A stretch of 64,000 nucleotides of DNA from Streptococcus sp. 116-D4 (GCF_009731465.1 NZ_AP021887.1:986001-1050000), one strand, 5' to 3'. Shown: positions 19,386-29,271, numbered from the stretch's first letter. A program made the numbers and translations. Notes: generated by a model not told the origin, from the letters alone.

Positions 19386-20081
19386 ATGTCAGAAACAAAT
19401 CACGAAATTGATTCAAATTTTGCAGGTCGTTTAAATATTCTACGTGCGGGTGTTCTTGGTGCCAATGATGGAATTATTTCCATTGCAGGTGTGGTTATCG
19501 GGGTTGCTAGTGCTACGAGCAATATTTGGATTATCTTTTTATCAGGATTTGCAGCTATTTTGGCCGGTGCCTTTTCAATGGCAGGTGGAGAATATGTATC
19601 CGTTTCAACTCAAAAAGATACCGAGGAAGCAGCCGTTGCGCGTGAGCAAGTCTTGCTAGAGCAAGATATGGAACTAGCCAAAAAGTCCCTCTATGCTGCC
19701 TATATTCGAAATGGCGAGTGTGAAACATCAGCCCAACTTCTCACCAACAAAGCCTTTTTAAATAATCCGCTCAAGGCTTTGGTAGAGGAAAAATATGGGA
19801 TAGAGTATGAAGAGTTTACCAATCCTTGGCATGCTGCTATCTCTAGCTTTATTTCTTTTTTCCTTGGTAGCTTACCACCAATGCTGTCAGTAACTATTTT
19901 CCCGAGTGAATACCGCATCCCTGCTACTGTCCTTATCGTCGGTGTGGCCCTTCTTCTCACTGGTTACACTAGTGCCAAACTTGGAAAAGCCCCAACCAAA
20001 ACAGCTATGATTCGGAACCTAGTTATTGGTCTCTTGACCATGGGAGTTACCTTCTTACTTGGACAACTTTTCAGCATTTAA
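19386..20081 (+). CDS. VIT1/CCC1-family transporter
   Basis: A 231-residue membrane protein related to yeast CCC1 and plant VIT1 iron/manganese transporters. It has LRAGVLGANDGIISIAGVVIG, the first family motif, near the N-terminus, then SMAGGEYVSVSTQKDTEEA, a cytoplasmic helical metal-binding domain, and three C-terminal hydrophobic segments. ATG at 19386 follows AAAAAGGAG; the longer frame from 19338 would include the promoter. The stop codon shares its last base with a BOX repeat. Metal specificity is not readable. Confidence 0.88.
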   Translation: MSETNHEIDSNFAGRLNILRAGVLGANDGIISIAGVVIGVASATSNIWIIFLSGFAAILAGAFSMAGGEYVSVSTQKDTEEAAVAREQVLLEQDMELAKKSLYAAYIRNGECETSAQLLTNKAFLNNPLKALVEEKYGIEYEEFTNPWHAAISSFISFFLGSLPPMLSVTIFPSEYRIPATVLIVGVALLLTGYTSAKLGKAPTKTAMIRNLVIGLLTMGVTFLLGQLFSI

Positions 20082-20277
20082 TACTCTTCGAAAATCTCCT
20101 CAAACCACGTCAGCTTCGCCTTGCCGTAGATATATGTTATTGACTTCGTCAGTTCTATCTACAACCTCAAAACAGTGTTTTGAGCTGACTTCGTCAGTTC
20201 TATCTACAACCTCAAAGCAGTGCTTTGAGCAACCTGCGGCTAGCTTCCTAGTTTGCTTTTTGATTTTTATTGAGTAT
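20081..20277 (+). repeat. BOX element (boxA, two boxB, boxC)
   Basis: Begins ATACTCTTCGAAAATCTC (boxA), contains two copies of the GACTTCGTCAGTTCTATC unit with its TGTTTTGAG hairpin (boxB), and ends with CCTGCGGCTAGCTTCC and TTGAGTAT (boxC). BOX is a mobile, structured intergenic repeat of pneumococci and relatives, probably moved by a host transposase. Confidence 0.92.
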
Positions 20278-20287
20278 AAAATACAAG

Positions 20288-20320
20288 AAATACCTCGATT
20301 TTGAAGTCGAGGTATTTTTT
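20288..20320. terminator. Bidirectional terminator between the VIT gene and the ABC permease
   Basis: ATACCTCGA and TCGAGGTAT pair around TTTTGAAG, with T tract on the plus side and A tract on the other. Confidence 0.8.
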
Positions 20321-22309
20321 TTACATTTGCACAATCTTGCGATAGCTTCTTGAAGTAATCATAAAAATCAAGACATAGGCGATGAGGAAGATAGCGCAGA
20401 TAGACAAGGTCACAGTCAACATCATAGTCGTATCTATTACACCAATCACTTTTAAAATCAGACTAAGCATATTGTAGGCAAAGGCTAGATGTATGAAGGC
20501 AAAAAGCAAAGGAAGGAAGAATACAGTTAAAACCTGTTTGTTGATGGTTTGCTTGATTTGCTTTTGATCTAAACCGACTTTCTGCAAGATAATAAAGCGT
20601 TCACGGTCTTCATAGCCTTCAGAAATTTGTTTGTAGTAGATGACCAGAACGGTTCCGACCATAAAGATAATGGATAGGAAAATACCGATAAAGAAGACAC
20701 CACCAAAGAGGGCACTCATCTGAGCACTAGCATCTGCTAGATTGCTACCATACACATAGCTACCTTCAGTGTTTAATTGAGCATTAAACTTTTGTAAGTA
20801 TTTTTCATATTCTTCAGCGACTTTGAGTTGTTCTTCTTCACTGATATTTACATTTATACCACCGTAAAGCTGATTATAGATAGCCGAATCTGGAAATTGG
20901 TCTAAAAATGCTTGTAAATCAGGTACAACAAGGTAATTGTAATCAGTAGTAAAAATATTAAACTGATTTGGGACATGGTTCACAATAAAATCTGTATTAA
21001 ATTCTTCTTTTACAGAAAATTGATGGTTATTTAGAGTTAGAGCTTTCTGTCCTTTCAGTCCATCATTCTTAGCGAAGAGGCCGACCTCATTGCCTGATAG
21101 AGAAAGCTTCTGACCAGTCATATTTTCATAGTCTTTTTGGTCAAATACCATGAAGACTGTTTTAGGTTGGACACGATTTTGTCCCCTTTCAAAAATGGTT
21201 AACTTGGTTCCTTCTTGATTTGCAATACCAAAGTTACTGTAACGAAGCACTTCTTTCTCTTTGACACTATAACCTTTGTCACTTGCAAACTGGCTCAAGA
21301 GTTTGTCCAAGTCTTCTTTTTCAACATTTTGTCCAGTAATTCCAAAGTCATGCGGATTCATCACTTTTTTAAAGGATTCTGCGGAATTGAAAATGCTTGT
21401 CGCTGCTGACATGGTTACCAAAACCATTGTTGACAAGATAGCGATAGTTGCTAGTCCAACTGCATTTTTCTTCATACGAAAAATCAAATTAGACACTGAG
21501 ATAAGGTTATTTGGTTGGTAATAGTATTTCTTGTTTTTCTTCAAGATTTGAAGGAAAACGGTAATCCCTGCATTGAACAAAAGATAAGTACCAAGGATAA
21601 CCAGTAAAACAGCTAGGAAGAAAGTTGTTAAGGCTGTAAGAGGATCTTTTACCGTAAGGGCAAGATAGTAGCCAATCCCTAAACTTATGGAACCAAGAAT
21701 AGTTTGGAGAGGAAGGAAGCGACCTTTTTTCTCTCCGCTAGCTTTCTCACGTGAGAGCTGGAGGGCATTCATACGAGCGATTCGAAGGGCATTCAGGAAC
21801 ATGAGGCCTAGGAAAATCAAACCAAAGACAACAAGTACTGCAATGACAACATTCATCTGGAAGGTAGCGACCAGTTCAACCTTCAATTTCATCAGTTTGA
21901 GCAAGAAAGCGAAAATCAACTTGTCAAACAAGGCTCCAATACCGATACCTGCTCCAACAGTTAGAATCCCAAATACCACTAACTCCTTAAAGGTCATACT
22001 GATCAGATGGCGTTTCTCCAAACCCAACATGCCATAAATCCCTAGTTCCTTGGAACGGTTCTTCATGACAAAACTATTGGCATAAAGGACGATAATGGCT
22101 GACGCAAGTGTGACGACAAACATACCAAATCCAAGTGTTGTTTGGATGGTTTCTCCTCCACGAATTTCTGCAATCTTGGGATTGAAGGTCAGGGAGTAAA
22201 AGAGATAGGTGACGGTGACTGCCAAGAGAACAGCCAGCGCAAAAGGATAGTAGAGTTTGCGGTTTTTAATCAAGTTCGATACCGCTAACTTATTGGTTAA
22301 TCGAAACAT
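20321..22309 (-). CDS. Bce-type ABC transporter permease (peptide antibiotic resistance)
   Basis: A 662-residue FtsX-like permease with about ten membrane segments and a large extracellular domain between segments (roughly residues 310-530), the layout of BceB/VraG permeases. Those form sensory and detoxification complexes against bacitracin and other cell-wall peptides. The ATPase gene ends one base upstream. The likely pneumococcal counterpart (R6 spr0812) is linked to bacitracin and vancoresmycin resistance; that correspondence is from memory of gene order. Confidence 0.9.
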   Translation of the reverse strand: MFRLTNKLAVSNLIKNRKLYYPFALAVLLAVTVTYLFYSLTFNPKIAEIRGGETIQTTLGFGMFVVTLASAIIVLYANSFVMKNRSKELGIYGMLGLEKRHLISMTFKELVVFGILTVGAGIGIGALFDKLIFAFLLKLMKLKVELVATFQMNVVIAVLVVFGLIFLGLMFLNALRIARMNALQLSREKASGEKKGRFLPLQTILGSISLGIGYYLALTVKDPLTALTTFFLAVLLVILGTYLLFNAGITVFLQILKKNKKYYYQPNNLISVSNLIFRMKKNAVGLATIAILSTMVLVTMSAATSIFNSAESFKKVMNPHDFGITGQNVEKEDLDKLLSQFASDKGYSVKEKEVLRYSNFGIANQEGTKLTIFERGQNRVQPKTVFMVFDQKDYENMTGQKLSLSGNEVGLFAKNDGLKGQKALTLNNHQFSVKEEFNTDFIVNHVPNQFNIFTTDYNYLVVPDLQAFLDQFPDSAIYNQLYGGINVNISEEEQLKVAEEYEKYLQKFNAQLNTEGSYVYGSNLADASAQMSALFGGVFFIGIFLSIIFMVGTVLVIYYKQISEGYEDRERFIILQKVGLDQKQIKQTINKQVLTVFFLPLLFAFIHLAFAYNMLSLILKVIGVIDTTMMLTVTLSICAIFLIAYVLIFMITSRSYRKIVQM

Positions 22310-22310
22310 A

Positions 22311-23069
22311 CTAATTCACCTCGCTTGCCATAACAGTCAAGGTATCAGAGATTTCTTGGAACATCTGACGTTCTGTCTTCTCTCCACGGTAGATTTGGTT
22401 GTAAAGAATGCCGTCTTTGATAAAGAGTACACGTTTAGCTCTGCTAGCTGCTGCCGTTGAGTGGGTTACCATGAGAATGGTTTGGCCGCGCTCATTGATT
22501 TCATCAAAGACATCAAGAAGAGCTGCAGAGGACTTGGAGTCAAGAGCTCCTGTTGGCTCATCCGCAAGGAGAATTTCAGGTTCTGTGATGATGGCGCGGG
22601 CTACTGCTACACGCTGTTTCTGACCTCCTGAAATCTCGTAAGGGTACTTCTCTTGTAATTGGTTGATGCCTAGATTCTCAGCTGTCACCACCAATTTCTT
22701 CATCATTTCCGTAATAGGTCTTCTTGACAAGACAAGCGGAAGCAGGATATTGTCCTTTACAGATAGAGTATCTAGCAAGTTAAAATCTTGGAAGACAAAG
22801 CCTAATTTTTCACGACGGAAGCTAGAAGCCTGTGAATTTTTAATGGTTGCTGTGTCTGTTCCATTCAGGTAAACCTGACCACGAGTTGGTTTGTCCAGCA
22901 TAGCTAGGATATTGAGAAGAGTTGATTTACCAGAACCAGACTCACCCATGATGGCAACGTAGTCACCTTTTTCCACGGTAAAGTGAATATCCTTAAGGGC
23001 CTCTACTTGGTTGCCCTGAAAACGAGTTTTATAAATTTTTTGAACGTGTTTTACATCTAAAAGTGTCAT
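22311..23069 (-). CDS. Bce-type ABC transporter ATP-binding protein
   Basis: ATPase of 252 residues with Walker [10 protein letters not shown], signature [14 protein letters not shown] and Walker [13 protein letters not shown], in the MacB/BceA group. ATG at 23069 is preceded by AAAGGAG; an upstream ATG at 23126 falls inside a separate 36-residue ORF. Partner of the permease downstream. A BceR-like operator lies about 210 bases upstream, so induction by a peptide-sensing two-component system is likely; that system is not in this window. Confidence 0.92.
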   Translation of the reverse strand: MTLLDVKHVQKIYKTRFQGNQVEALKDIHFTVEKGDYVAIMGESGSGKSTLLNILAMLDKPTRGQVYLNGTDTATIKNSQASSFRREKLGFVFQDFNLLDTLSVKDNILLPLVLSRRPITEMMKKLVVTAENLGINQLQEKYPYEISGGQKQRVAVARAIITEPEILLADEPTGALDSKSSAALLDVFDEINERGQTILMVTHSTAAASRAKRVLFIKDGILYNQIYRGEKTERQMFQEISDTLTVMASEVN

Positions 23070-23083
23070 GAGAATCTCCTTTC

Positions 23084-23194
23084 TTAATATCCCATCAAAT
23101 GAAATGTCGCTTGCATCATAGCGCATCCCAGTTGAACACGCTCGATATCTTTATGGCTTGGTTTTCTTGTTTTCTTCTGTAAGATTTGTTTCAT
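23084..23194 (-). CDS. Small protein (36 aa) leading the Bce-type operon
   Basis: ATG at 23194 follows AAAGGAG with eight bases between, an excellent ribosome site. The product starts MKQILQKKTRKPSHK and ends QATFHLMGY; the first half is very basic, the second hydrophobic with one Cys. The stop is 15 bases before the ATPase start. It sits between a regulator site and the ABC genes, so it is certainly transcribed with them. It might be a leader peptide for translational coupling or a small membrane partner; I do not recognise a family. Confidence 0.6.
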   Translation of the reverse strand: MKQILQKKTRKPSHKDIERVQLGCAMMQATFHLMGY

Positions 23195-23278
23195 GATGTT
23201 ACTCCTTTGTTCTTTATGAGTCTAGTTTACATCAAAAAAAGACCGCTTGCCATAACCTAACCTTACAAAAGAGACTTT

Positions 23279-23300
23279 AATCTTACATTTTTGTAAGATT
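23279..23300 (-). promoter_or_regulatory. BceR-like operator
   Basis: A perfect 9-bp inverted repeat, AATCTTACA and TGTAAGATT, with a 4-base spacer. Its core is TTACA-N4-TGTAA (23283-23296), which matches the TNACA-N4-TGTAA consensus of BceR-type response regulators. A further half-like site, TTGTAAGG, follows on the minus strand. A -10 (TAAACT) is found near 23225 before the small ORF. Confidence 0.65.
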
Positions 23301-23441
23301 GGGAGAAATGTAGAAATTTTATCAAAAATATTTTACCATAAAAAGAAGGCAAGAATAAAACCCTTGCAGATACAAGGGTTCAAAAATTTTAAAATAGATT
23401 AGTAGAATTCATAGACTAACAGTAAAATAACTGTTTCTACC

Positions 23442-23714
23442 TCACCAAAACCAGCCTTCATTATCGTCAATGGCTTGGGCTTCTTTGCGTTTGCGTGGTC
23501 CTGTTCCATACATTTCAGCTTCGATATCTTCCTTTGTTGGTAGGATAGAAGCTAGGATGATATAGATAATCACGCCAAGGCCAAAGTTTGCGACTGTAAA
23601 AATAGCAAACAGAAAACGAACAAGGGTCACATCAAAGTTCCACTTGTCTGACAGACCTGCCAGCACTCCTGAAATCATACGATTTCGTCTCATTTTATAA
23701 AATTTATTGTTCAT
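23442..23714 (-). CDS. PspC-domain membrane protein
   Basis: A 90-residue protein starting MNNKFYKMRRNRMISGVLAG. It contains the phage-shock-protein C domain (RNRMISGVLAGLSDKWN followed by a membrane helix) and a charged cytoplasmic tail ending NEGWFW. Such proteins are envelope-stress components in Firmicutes. ATG at 23714 is preferred over an upstream ATG at 23783, which would run into a BOX element. It stands alone between terminators and repeats. Confidence 0.85.
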   Translation of the reverse strand: MNNKFYKMRRNRMISGVLAGLSDKWNFDVTLVRFLFAIFTVANFGLGVIIYIILASILPTKEDIEAEMYGTGPRKRKEAQAIDDNEGWFW

Positions 23715-23744
23715 GGTATTTCCTCTTTCTGCTAGGTTAGACTT

Positions 23745-23849
23745 ATACTCTTCGAAAATCTCTTCAAACCGCGTCAGCTTCACCTTGCCGTACTCAAGTA
23801 CAGCCTGCGGCTAGCTTCCTAGTTTGCTCTTTGATTTTCATTGAGTAAT
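23745..23849 (+). repeat. BOX element without boxB (boxA-boxC)
   Basis: Begins ATACTCTTCGAAAATCTC (boxA) and passes directly into CAGCCTGCGGCTAGCTTCC and TTTCATTGAGTAA (boxC), with no boxB copy. It lies just upstream of the pspC-domain gene and overlaps the longer reading frame of that gene. Confidence 0.9.
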
Positions 23850-23877
23850 AGTATATCACGGATAGGCTAGGCTTTCA

Positions 23878-24327
23878 TCAGTCCTCAGGCTGATTTACTA
23901 GTAGCAACTTGCCTCGACAAAGTCCACATCGATAGCGTTTGGTATCAATCCTACGCTTGCGCTGATACCTTTGCTGGCAGGATTGGCAACGATAGAGCTT
24001 AATTGGTTTGGAGTTGCTATTGGGCAAGGTTGGTACAAAGCGTAATCCATCCACTGCTTTCAACAGTTCCTTAAAATCCCGATCCTTGTGTTGATAGCCC
24101 TTCCCTTGAAAATAGAGGTGATAATGACAGAGTTCATGACGGACAATTTTCCTAAAAACATCCAAACCCAGTTCCTGATAAAGTTTGGGATTAAAATCCA
24201 AATGCCCATCTTTGGGGAAAAATCGCCCACCTGTCGAACGTAGACGCCTATTCCACTGGACATGATGGATAAAAGGTCTCCCGAAGTCTTCTAGCGAAAC
24301 TTGCTTGACGTAATCAGTCAGTTTCAT
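23878..24327 (-). CDS. SprT-like zinc-dependent protease/ribbon protein
   Basis: A 149-residue SprT-family protein. It has the metalloprotease HExxH motif as [10 protein letters not shown], and a C-terminal zinc ribbon formed by CQSCQQ and CGLC. ATG at 24327 overlaps the tex stop by 14 bases, so translation is coupled. The same pair occurs in many streptococci; its function is not established. Confidence 0.88.
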   Translation of the reverse strand: MKLTDYVKQVSLEDFGRPFIHHVQWNRRLRSTGGRFFPKDGHLDFNPKLYQELGLDVFRKIVRHELCHYHLYFQGKGYQHKDRDFKELLKAVDGLRFVPTLPNSNSKPIKLYRCQSCQQRYQRKRRIDTKRYRCGLCRGKLLLVNQPED

Positions 24328-26443
24328 TTGGAGCGAGGAGCGACAGATTAACTTTTTCACGTTCAGTATCAATTTTCTTGACCCAAACGGTCACCAAATC
24401 TCCAACTGACACCACTTGGCTAGGGTGTTTGATAAATTTGCGACTCATGTGGGAAATATGAATCAATCCGTCCTCGTGAATCCCGATATCAACGAAGGCA
24501 CCGAAGTCAACGACGTTACGCACCACACCTTCTAGCTTCTGACCTACCACTAGGTCTTTGATATCTAGGACATCTTGGCGAAGCACAGGTGCGTCAAAGG
24601 AATCACGGAAATCTCGACCTGGTTTGAGAAGATCTGCAATGGTATCTTTAAGAGTTTCTGGACCAAGGTCTAGCTCTTGCGCCATTTCCTTGACAGAAAG
24701 CGACTTGAGTTTGCTTTGGGCCTCTTCATTCAGGTCCTTGATATCCAGGCGTTTGAAGAGCTCCTTAACAGCAGCATAGTTTTCTGGGTGAACTCCTGTA
24801 TTATCGAGGATATTGCTACTTTCAGGGATACGAAGGAAACCAGCTGCCTGTTCAAAGGCCTTAGCCCCCAGACGAGGAACTTTCTTGATTTGGGCACGTG
24901 AAGTGATTTTTCCTTCTTCCTCACGGTATTTGACGATATTTTCAGAAATGGTTTTATTGAGTCCAGCCACATGAGAAAGAAGAGCTGGGCTGGCCGTATT
25001 GACATTGACACCGACTTGGTTTACCACTGTATCGACAACAAAGTCCAGACTTTCAGACAATTTCTTCTGGCTGACATCGTGCTGGTATTGGCCGACACCG
25101 ATTGACTTAGGATCGATTTTGACCAATTCTGCAAGGGGATCTTGCAAACGACGGGCGATAGAAATAGCAGAGCGTTTTTCAACGGTCAAATCTGGAAATT
25201 CCTGACGAGCAAGTTTGCTGGCAGAATAGACCGAAGCACCACTTTCATTGACGATAACATAGCTGACTTCAGGGAAATCTTTCAGAACTTCCGCTACAAA
25301 AGCTTCACTTTCCCGACTGGCCGTTCCATTTCCGATGGCAATAATTTCCACGCTATATTGACCAATCAAATCTGCCAAATCTTTCTTGGCTTCTTCGATT
25401 TGACGAGCTGATGCTGGTTTGACAGGATAAATGACCTGAGTTGTCAGCATTTTTCCTGTTGCATCCACGACAGCTAACTTAGCACCTGTACGAAAGGCAG
25501 GGTCAAATCCAAGAACCACGCGCCCTTTCAGCGGAGCAACCAAGAGAAGATTGCGCAGATTATCAGAAAAGAGTTGGATAGCCCCTTCTTCTGCCTTCTC
25601 AGTCAATTCTGTCCGAATACGGCGCTCGATAGCAGACAAGACTTTTTTCTTAACAGATTGCTGAACTACTTCGTCTATATAGGCATTTTTCACTTTGAAA
25701 CGAGCAGCAAAGAAGGCAAGAATGCGGTCTGTCTCATGTTCAAATCCGACCTTCAAGACACCTAGCTTCTCCCCACGATTGAGGGCCAAGGTACGATATC
25801 CTTGCATATTTCCAACCGTCTCTGAAAAATCGTAATAAATCTGAAAAACTTGCTTTTCATCAAGATTTTCATCCTTGACTTGAGAAGTGATTTTAGAGTG
25901 TCTCAGCACTTCCTGATAAGTCATAGCACGCAAGGTAACATCTTCCGATAAGGCTTCTACTAGGATATCAACTGCACCAGCCAAGGCTTCCTTTCCACTC
26001 GCAAATCCTTCACAGACGAACTTTTCAGCCTCTTTTTCTAAGTCAGATACATTCTGCAAAATCAAGCGAGCAAGTGGAAAGAGTCCTGCTTCACGGGCAA
26101 TGGTTGCCTTGGTCCGACGCTTTTCCTTGTAAGGAAGGTAGAGTTCTTCTACGTCTGCTAGTTTTTCGGCTGCTAAAATAGCTTCTTCCAACTCCTTGGT
26201 TAGCTTGCCTTGTTCTTGAATCTTAGCCAAGACAGCCTCCTTACGGTCATTGAGATTGGTCAGGCTTTTATCCAAGTCGATAATGGCCTTAATCGCCACC
26301 TCATCTAAACTACCAGTCATGTCCTTGCGATAACGCGCAATAAAGGGAATAGTCGCCCCTTCAGCTGTCAAACTTAGAACGATATCAATTTGCTTTAAAG
26401 TCACTCCCAAATCCTGAGAGATTTTTTCATATTTTTTATCCAT
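24314..26443 (-). CDS. tex: Tex-family transcription accessory protein
   Basis: A 709-residue RNA-binding protein with the Tex N-terminal domain, a YqgF-like RNase H fold ([19 protein letters not shown]), a helix-hairpin-helix pair and a C-terminal S1 domain ([17 protein letters not shown]). ATG at 26443 is chosen since the reading frame upstream runs through a BOX element. Known role in pneumococcus: transcription efficiency and expression of some stress genes. First gene of a tex-sprT unit. Confidence 0.93.
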   Translation of the reverse strand: MDKKYEKISQDLGVTLKQIDIVLSLTAEGATIPFIARYRKDMTGSLDEVAIKAIIDLDKSLTNLNDRKEAVLAKIQEQGKLTKELEEAILAAEKLADVEELYLPYKEKRRTKATIAREAGLFPLARLILQNVSDLEKEAEKFVCEGFASGKEALAGAVDILVEALSEDVTLRAMTYQEVLRHSKITSQVKDENLDEKQVFQIYYDFSETVGNMQGYRTLALNRGEKLGVLKVGFEHETDRILAFFAARFKVKNAYIDEVVQQSVKKKVLSAIERRIRTELTEKAEEGAIQLFSDNLRNLLLVAPLKGRVVLGFDPAFRTGAKLAVVDATGKMLTTQVIYPVKPASARQIEEAKKDLADLIGQYSVEIIAIGNGTASRESEAFVAEVLKDFPEVSYVIVNESGASVYSASKLARQEFPDLTVEKRSAISIARRLQDPLAELVKIDPKSIGVGQYQHDVSQKKLSESLDFVVDTVVNQVGVNVNTASPALLSHVAGLNKTISENIVKYREEEGKITSRAQIKKVPRLGAKAFEQAAGFLRIPESSNILDNTGVHPENYAAVKELFKRLDIKDLNEEAQSKLKSLSVKEMAQELDLGPETLKDTIADLLKPGRDFRDSFDAPVLRQDVLDIKDLVVGQKLEGVVRNVVDFGAFVDIGIHEDGLIHISHMSRKFIKHPSQVVSVGDLVTVWVKKIDTEREKVNLSLLAPNETD

Positions 26444-26488
26444 GAATCTATTATACCACAAGCAGGAAGGCTTGCTCCAATCCTTTTC

Positions 26489-26730
26489 ATACTCAATGAA
26501 AATCAAAAAGCAAACTAGGAAGCTAGCCACAGGTTGCTCAAAACACCGTTTTGAGGTAGTAGATAAGACTGACGAAGTCAGCTCAAAACACTGTTTTGAG
26601 GTTGCAGATAGAACTGACGAAGTCAGCTCAAAGCACTGCTTTGAGGTTGTAGATAAGACTGACAAAGTCAGTTACATATATCTACGACAAGGCGAAGCAG
26701 ACGTGGTTTGAAGAGATTTTCGAAGAGTAT
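26489..26730 (-). repeat. BOX element (boxA, three boxB, boxC), reverse orientation
   Basis: Reads ATACTCAATGAAAATC at the left (boxC), then three AACTGACGAAGTCAGCTCAA-like units with TTGAG hairpins (boxB), then the ACGTGGTTTGAAGAG to CGAAGAGTAT end (boxA). It supplies the false N-terminal extension of the tex reading frame. Confidence 0.92.
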
Positions 26731-26814
26731 CAACTATCCAAAACAAATTAAAAAACTCCCTTTTCTTCAAAATAATAGTATAATAGAGGTAGCATTTAGA
26801 ATCGAGGTACACCT

Positions 26815-26946
26815 ATGGCTGTAAAATTTACAAAAACAGACGATTTGGACAAAATGTTTGAAGAGTTTGCTAAACTCCCTGATTTAAAACAAGTCACTTT
26901 CCCTGATGACAAAGAGAAAAATGCCAAAGCAGAAAAGAAAAACTAG
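26815..26946 (+). CDS. Small hypothetical protein (43 aa)
   Basis: ATG at 26815 to TAG at 26944-26946. The product MAVKFTKTDDLDKMFEEFA, continuing into a Lys/Glu-rich tail (KEKNAKAEKKN), is small and charged. A -10 TATAAT (near 26780) and GAGGT ribosome site precede it. Its stop directly abuts the ATG of the permease gene, so the two are co-transcribed. I recognise it as a conserved streptococcal small protein but not a function. Confidence 0.65.
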   Translation: MAVKFTKTDDLDKMFEEFAKLPDLKQVTFPDDKEKNAKAEKKN

Positions 26947-27852
26947 ATGACTACTTTTCAACAACTCCCATCTAGCGTGCTTCAGACTGGGGCTATTTTC
27001 CTCTCCATTATCATTGAAGCCCTCCCCTTCGTTCTGATAGGAAGTATTTTCTCAGGGCTGATTGAGGTTTATATCACACCTGACAAGGTTTATCATTTTC
27101 TTCCTCGAAATCGTTGGGGGAGAATCTTTTTTGGTACCTTCGTAGGGATACTTTTCCCTTCTTGTGAATGTGGAATCGTCCCCATTATCAATCGTTTTCT
27201 GGAAAAGAAGGTTCCTAGTTACACGGCTGTTCCCTTTCTCGTAACAGCGCCTGTTATCAATCCTATTGTTCTCTTTGCGACCTATTCTGCCTTTGGCAAC
27301 TCCTTCCATATCGCCCTGTTACGAGCTCTGGGTTCCATTCTTGTAGCTGTGATACTTGGGATTTTTCTAGGATTTTTCTGGCAAGAACCGATTCAAAAAG
27401 AAAATCGTTTGGTCTGTCATGAGCACAATTTTTCTCACTTAAGCCCTGCAAAAAAAGTTTTTCAGGTCTTTGTGCAAGCAATTGATGAATTTTTTGATAC
27501 AGGGCGTTATTTGGTATTTGGCTGTCTCTTCGCCTCAATAATACAGGTCTACGTTCCGACACGGATTCTGACCTCCATCAGTGCGACCCCTCTTTTTGCC
27601 ATCCTGCTCTTGATGCTTTTGGCCTTTCTTCTTTCTCTCTGTAGTGAGGCGGATGCCTTTATCGGAGCTTCTCTTCTCTCGAGTTTCGGCTTAGCACCAG
27701 TTTTAGCTTTTCTCGTCATTGGCCCAATGCTGGATATCAAAAATATTCTTATGATGAAAAATTACTTGAAAGCACGATTTATCAGTCACTTCATTACGAT
27801 TGTGACTCTTGTCGTCTTAGTGTATTCTCTCTTGATTGGAGTCATCCTATGA
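26947..27852 (+). CDS. Permease of the UPF0718/DUF318 family
   Basis: A 301-residue integral membrane protein with about eight hydrophobic segments and the family's conserved FPSCECGIVPIINRFL segment, in which the Cys and Glu resemble a metal or sulfur site. It is followed by a TIGR03943 protein overlapping by four bases, the standard YcgR-YcgQ pairing in Firmicutes. Transported substrate unknown; the pair is often linked to zinc. It is preceded by a 43-residue ORF ending at the start codon. Confidence 0.85.
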   Translation: MTTFQQLPSSVLQTGAIFLSIIIEALPFVLIGSIFSGLIEVYITPDKVYHFLPRNRWGRIFFGTFVGILFPSCECGIVPIINRFLEKKVPSYTAVPFLVTAPVINPIVLFATYSAFGNSFHIALLRALGSILVAVILGIFLGFFWQEPIQKENRLVCHEHNFSHLSPAKKVFQVFVQAIDEFFDTGRYLVFGCLFASIIQVYVPTRILTSISATPLFAILLLMLLAFLLSLCSEADAFIGASLLSSFGLAPVLAFLVIGPMLDIKNILMMKNYLKARFISHFITIVTLVVLVYSLLIGVIL

Positions 27853-28664
27853 TTCGATTTTTAATTTTAGCTGGCTATTTTGAACTGACAATCTACCTCC
27901 ATCTGTCGGGCAAATTAAACCAGTACATCAACCTGCACTATTCTTATCTGGCCTATATTTCCATGATACTTTCCTTTATTTTGGCAATTGTTCAACTGTA
28001 TATCTGGATGAAGCAAGTCAAAACCCACAGTCATCTGAACAGTCGATTAGCCAAGGTGACGAGTACTGCTCTTCTGGCCATTCCAATTGTTGTTGGCTTA
28101 ACTTTCCCAACTGTTAGCTTGGATTCCCAAACCGTTTCAGCTAAAGGCTATCACTTTCCCCTATCGGAAGGCACGAATCTAGCCATTCAGACAAGTGAAG
28201 GAACTACAAGCCAATATTTGAAACCAGATACCAGTTCTTATTTTTCAAAATCAGCCTATGAGAAGGAAATGAGAACTGCGGCGGATAAATACTTGTCTCA
28301 GGATAACATTCAGATCACTAATGAAAACTATATAGAGGTCATGGAAGCCATCTACGACTATCCAGATGAATTTGAGGGTAAGACAGTCCAGTTCACAGGT
28401 TTTGTCTACAATGACCCCAGTCATGCCAATAGTCAATTTTTGTTCCGCTTTGGCATTCTTCACTGCATCGCAGATTCAGGTGTCTATGGTTTGCTGACCA
28501 AGGGAAATACCCGTCAGTACGAGAACAATACCTGGATAACAGCCAAAGGAAAACTGGTCAATCACTACCATAAAGAGCTCAAACAAAACCTCCCAACCTT
28601 GGAGATCGACAGCTTTACAAAAGTCGATAAACCAGAAAACTCTTATGTGTATCGAGCTTTTTAA
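27849..28664 (+). CDS. TIGR03943-family membrane protein (YcgQ-like)
   Basis: A 271-residue protein with three N-terminal membrane segments and an extracellular domain containing a YPDEFEGKTVQFTGFVY motif and a Cys near HCIADSGVYG. It is the standard partner of the DUF318 permease, which its gene overlaps by four bases. Function is not established. A terminator follows the stop. Confidence 0.82.
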   Translation: MIRFLILAGYFELTIYLHLSGKLNQYINLHYSYLAYISMILSFILAIVQLYIWMKQVKTHSHLNSRLAKVTSTALLAIPIVVGLTFPTVSLDSQTVSAKGYHFPLSEGTNLAIQTSEGTTSQYLKPDTSSYFSKSAYEKEMRTAADKYLSQDNIQITNENYIEVMEAIYDYPDEFEGKTVQFTGFVYNDPSHANSQFLFRFGILHCIADSGVYGLLTKGNTRQYENNTWITAKGKLVNHYHKELKQNLPTLEIDSFTKVDKPENSYVYRAF

Positions 28665-28680
28665 GAAAATCAAGATAAAA

Positions 28681-28730
28681 ACGAACAAGGTCTCTTCTGA
28701 ATGACAGAAAAAGAGCCTGTTCGTTTTTTG
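28681..28730 (+). terminator. Terminator of the permease operon
   Basis: ACGAACA and TGTTCGT with extended pairing of CTCTT/AAGAG, followed by TTTTTTG. Confidence 0.75.
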
Positions 28731-28857
28731 TTATCTGAGATATAGGAAGATGCCGAAAATTCTCCCCTATCAATAAAAAAAGACAATATTCGTTTCTGCA
28801 TTACAGATTTTTAATATAGTCTCTTTATTTATACTTACAAGAATTGAATAGTTGAGC

Positions 28858-29241
28858 TTAATTTTTTCCATTAATTCTAAACGAATGTTCAGAAACCCAT
28901 TTGGCGTAAGTGCTTAAGCTTTCATCTGTTAAGGATTCTACTGCGATAGTTACACATATATTTATCGCTTCTTCAACTGTTACAGAAAAATGATAACAAT
29001 TTAACTGTAGAAATTTCACCAAAACGAAGAAAGCAGTTCGTTTATTAGCATCGGCAAAAACATGCTTCTTTATCAATTGGACAAATAGTATCGTTGCTTT
29101 ATCAAAAATTGTTGGATAAAGAGGCTTCCCAAAGACAAATTGTTCTGGTAAATTAACAATCATATTTAGAGCCGAAGGACTAACTGTTTGAATTTTCTCA
29201 TTTGGAGAATACCGTTGAATTGCTAAAGCATTTATTTTTCT
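28858..29241 (-). pseudogene. doc: Doc/Fic toxin, 3' fragment (about residues 11-137)
   Basis: In frame from 29241 to the stop at 28858, this encodes RKINALAIQRYSPNEK through HVFADANKRTA (the Fic/Doc active-site motif) to FRINGKN, 127 residues. The missing first ten residues (ITIYLTEKQI) are found 4 kb away at 33294-33323, just after the antitoxin. Between the two lies the ISL3-mer element, with an 8-bp duplication in frame. Doc toxins inhibit translation by phosphorylating EF-Tu. An internal ATG at 29163 could still start a 101-residue fragment that keeps the HxFxDANKR motif, but without a ribosome site and without the antitoxin next to it. Confidence 0.88.
29234..29241. repeat. Target-site duplication, left copy
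   Basis: ATTTTTCT, matching ATTTTTCC at 33286-33293 in seven of eight bases; both border the ISL3-type element. In doc this is the codon pair AGA AAA plus AT. Confidence 0.8.
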
Positions 29242-29265
29242 GGGTATTCGGATTTTATGGTGGAA
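29242..29265 (+). repeat. Terminal inverted repeat, left
   Basis: GGGTATTCGGA then TTTTATGGTGGAA. Pairs with the right end at 20 of 24 positions (mismatches at positions 5, 12, 14 and 18). Confidence 0.82.
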
Positions 29266-29271
29266 AAGGGC

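Noticed and set aside
26489..26730. CRISPR-like array of repeated units
   Set aside because: The repeated units are boxB modules of a BOX element flanked by boxA and boxC; spacers are not unique sequences and no cas gene is near.
28858..29163. Complete small Fic-like toxin of 101 residues
   Set aside because: The frame continues upstream without a stop to the element border, and the missing N-terminus is found after the antitoxin; it is a fragment.
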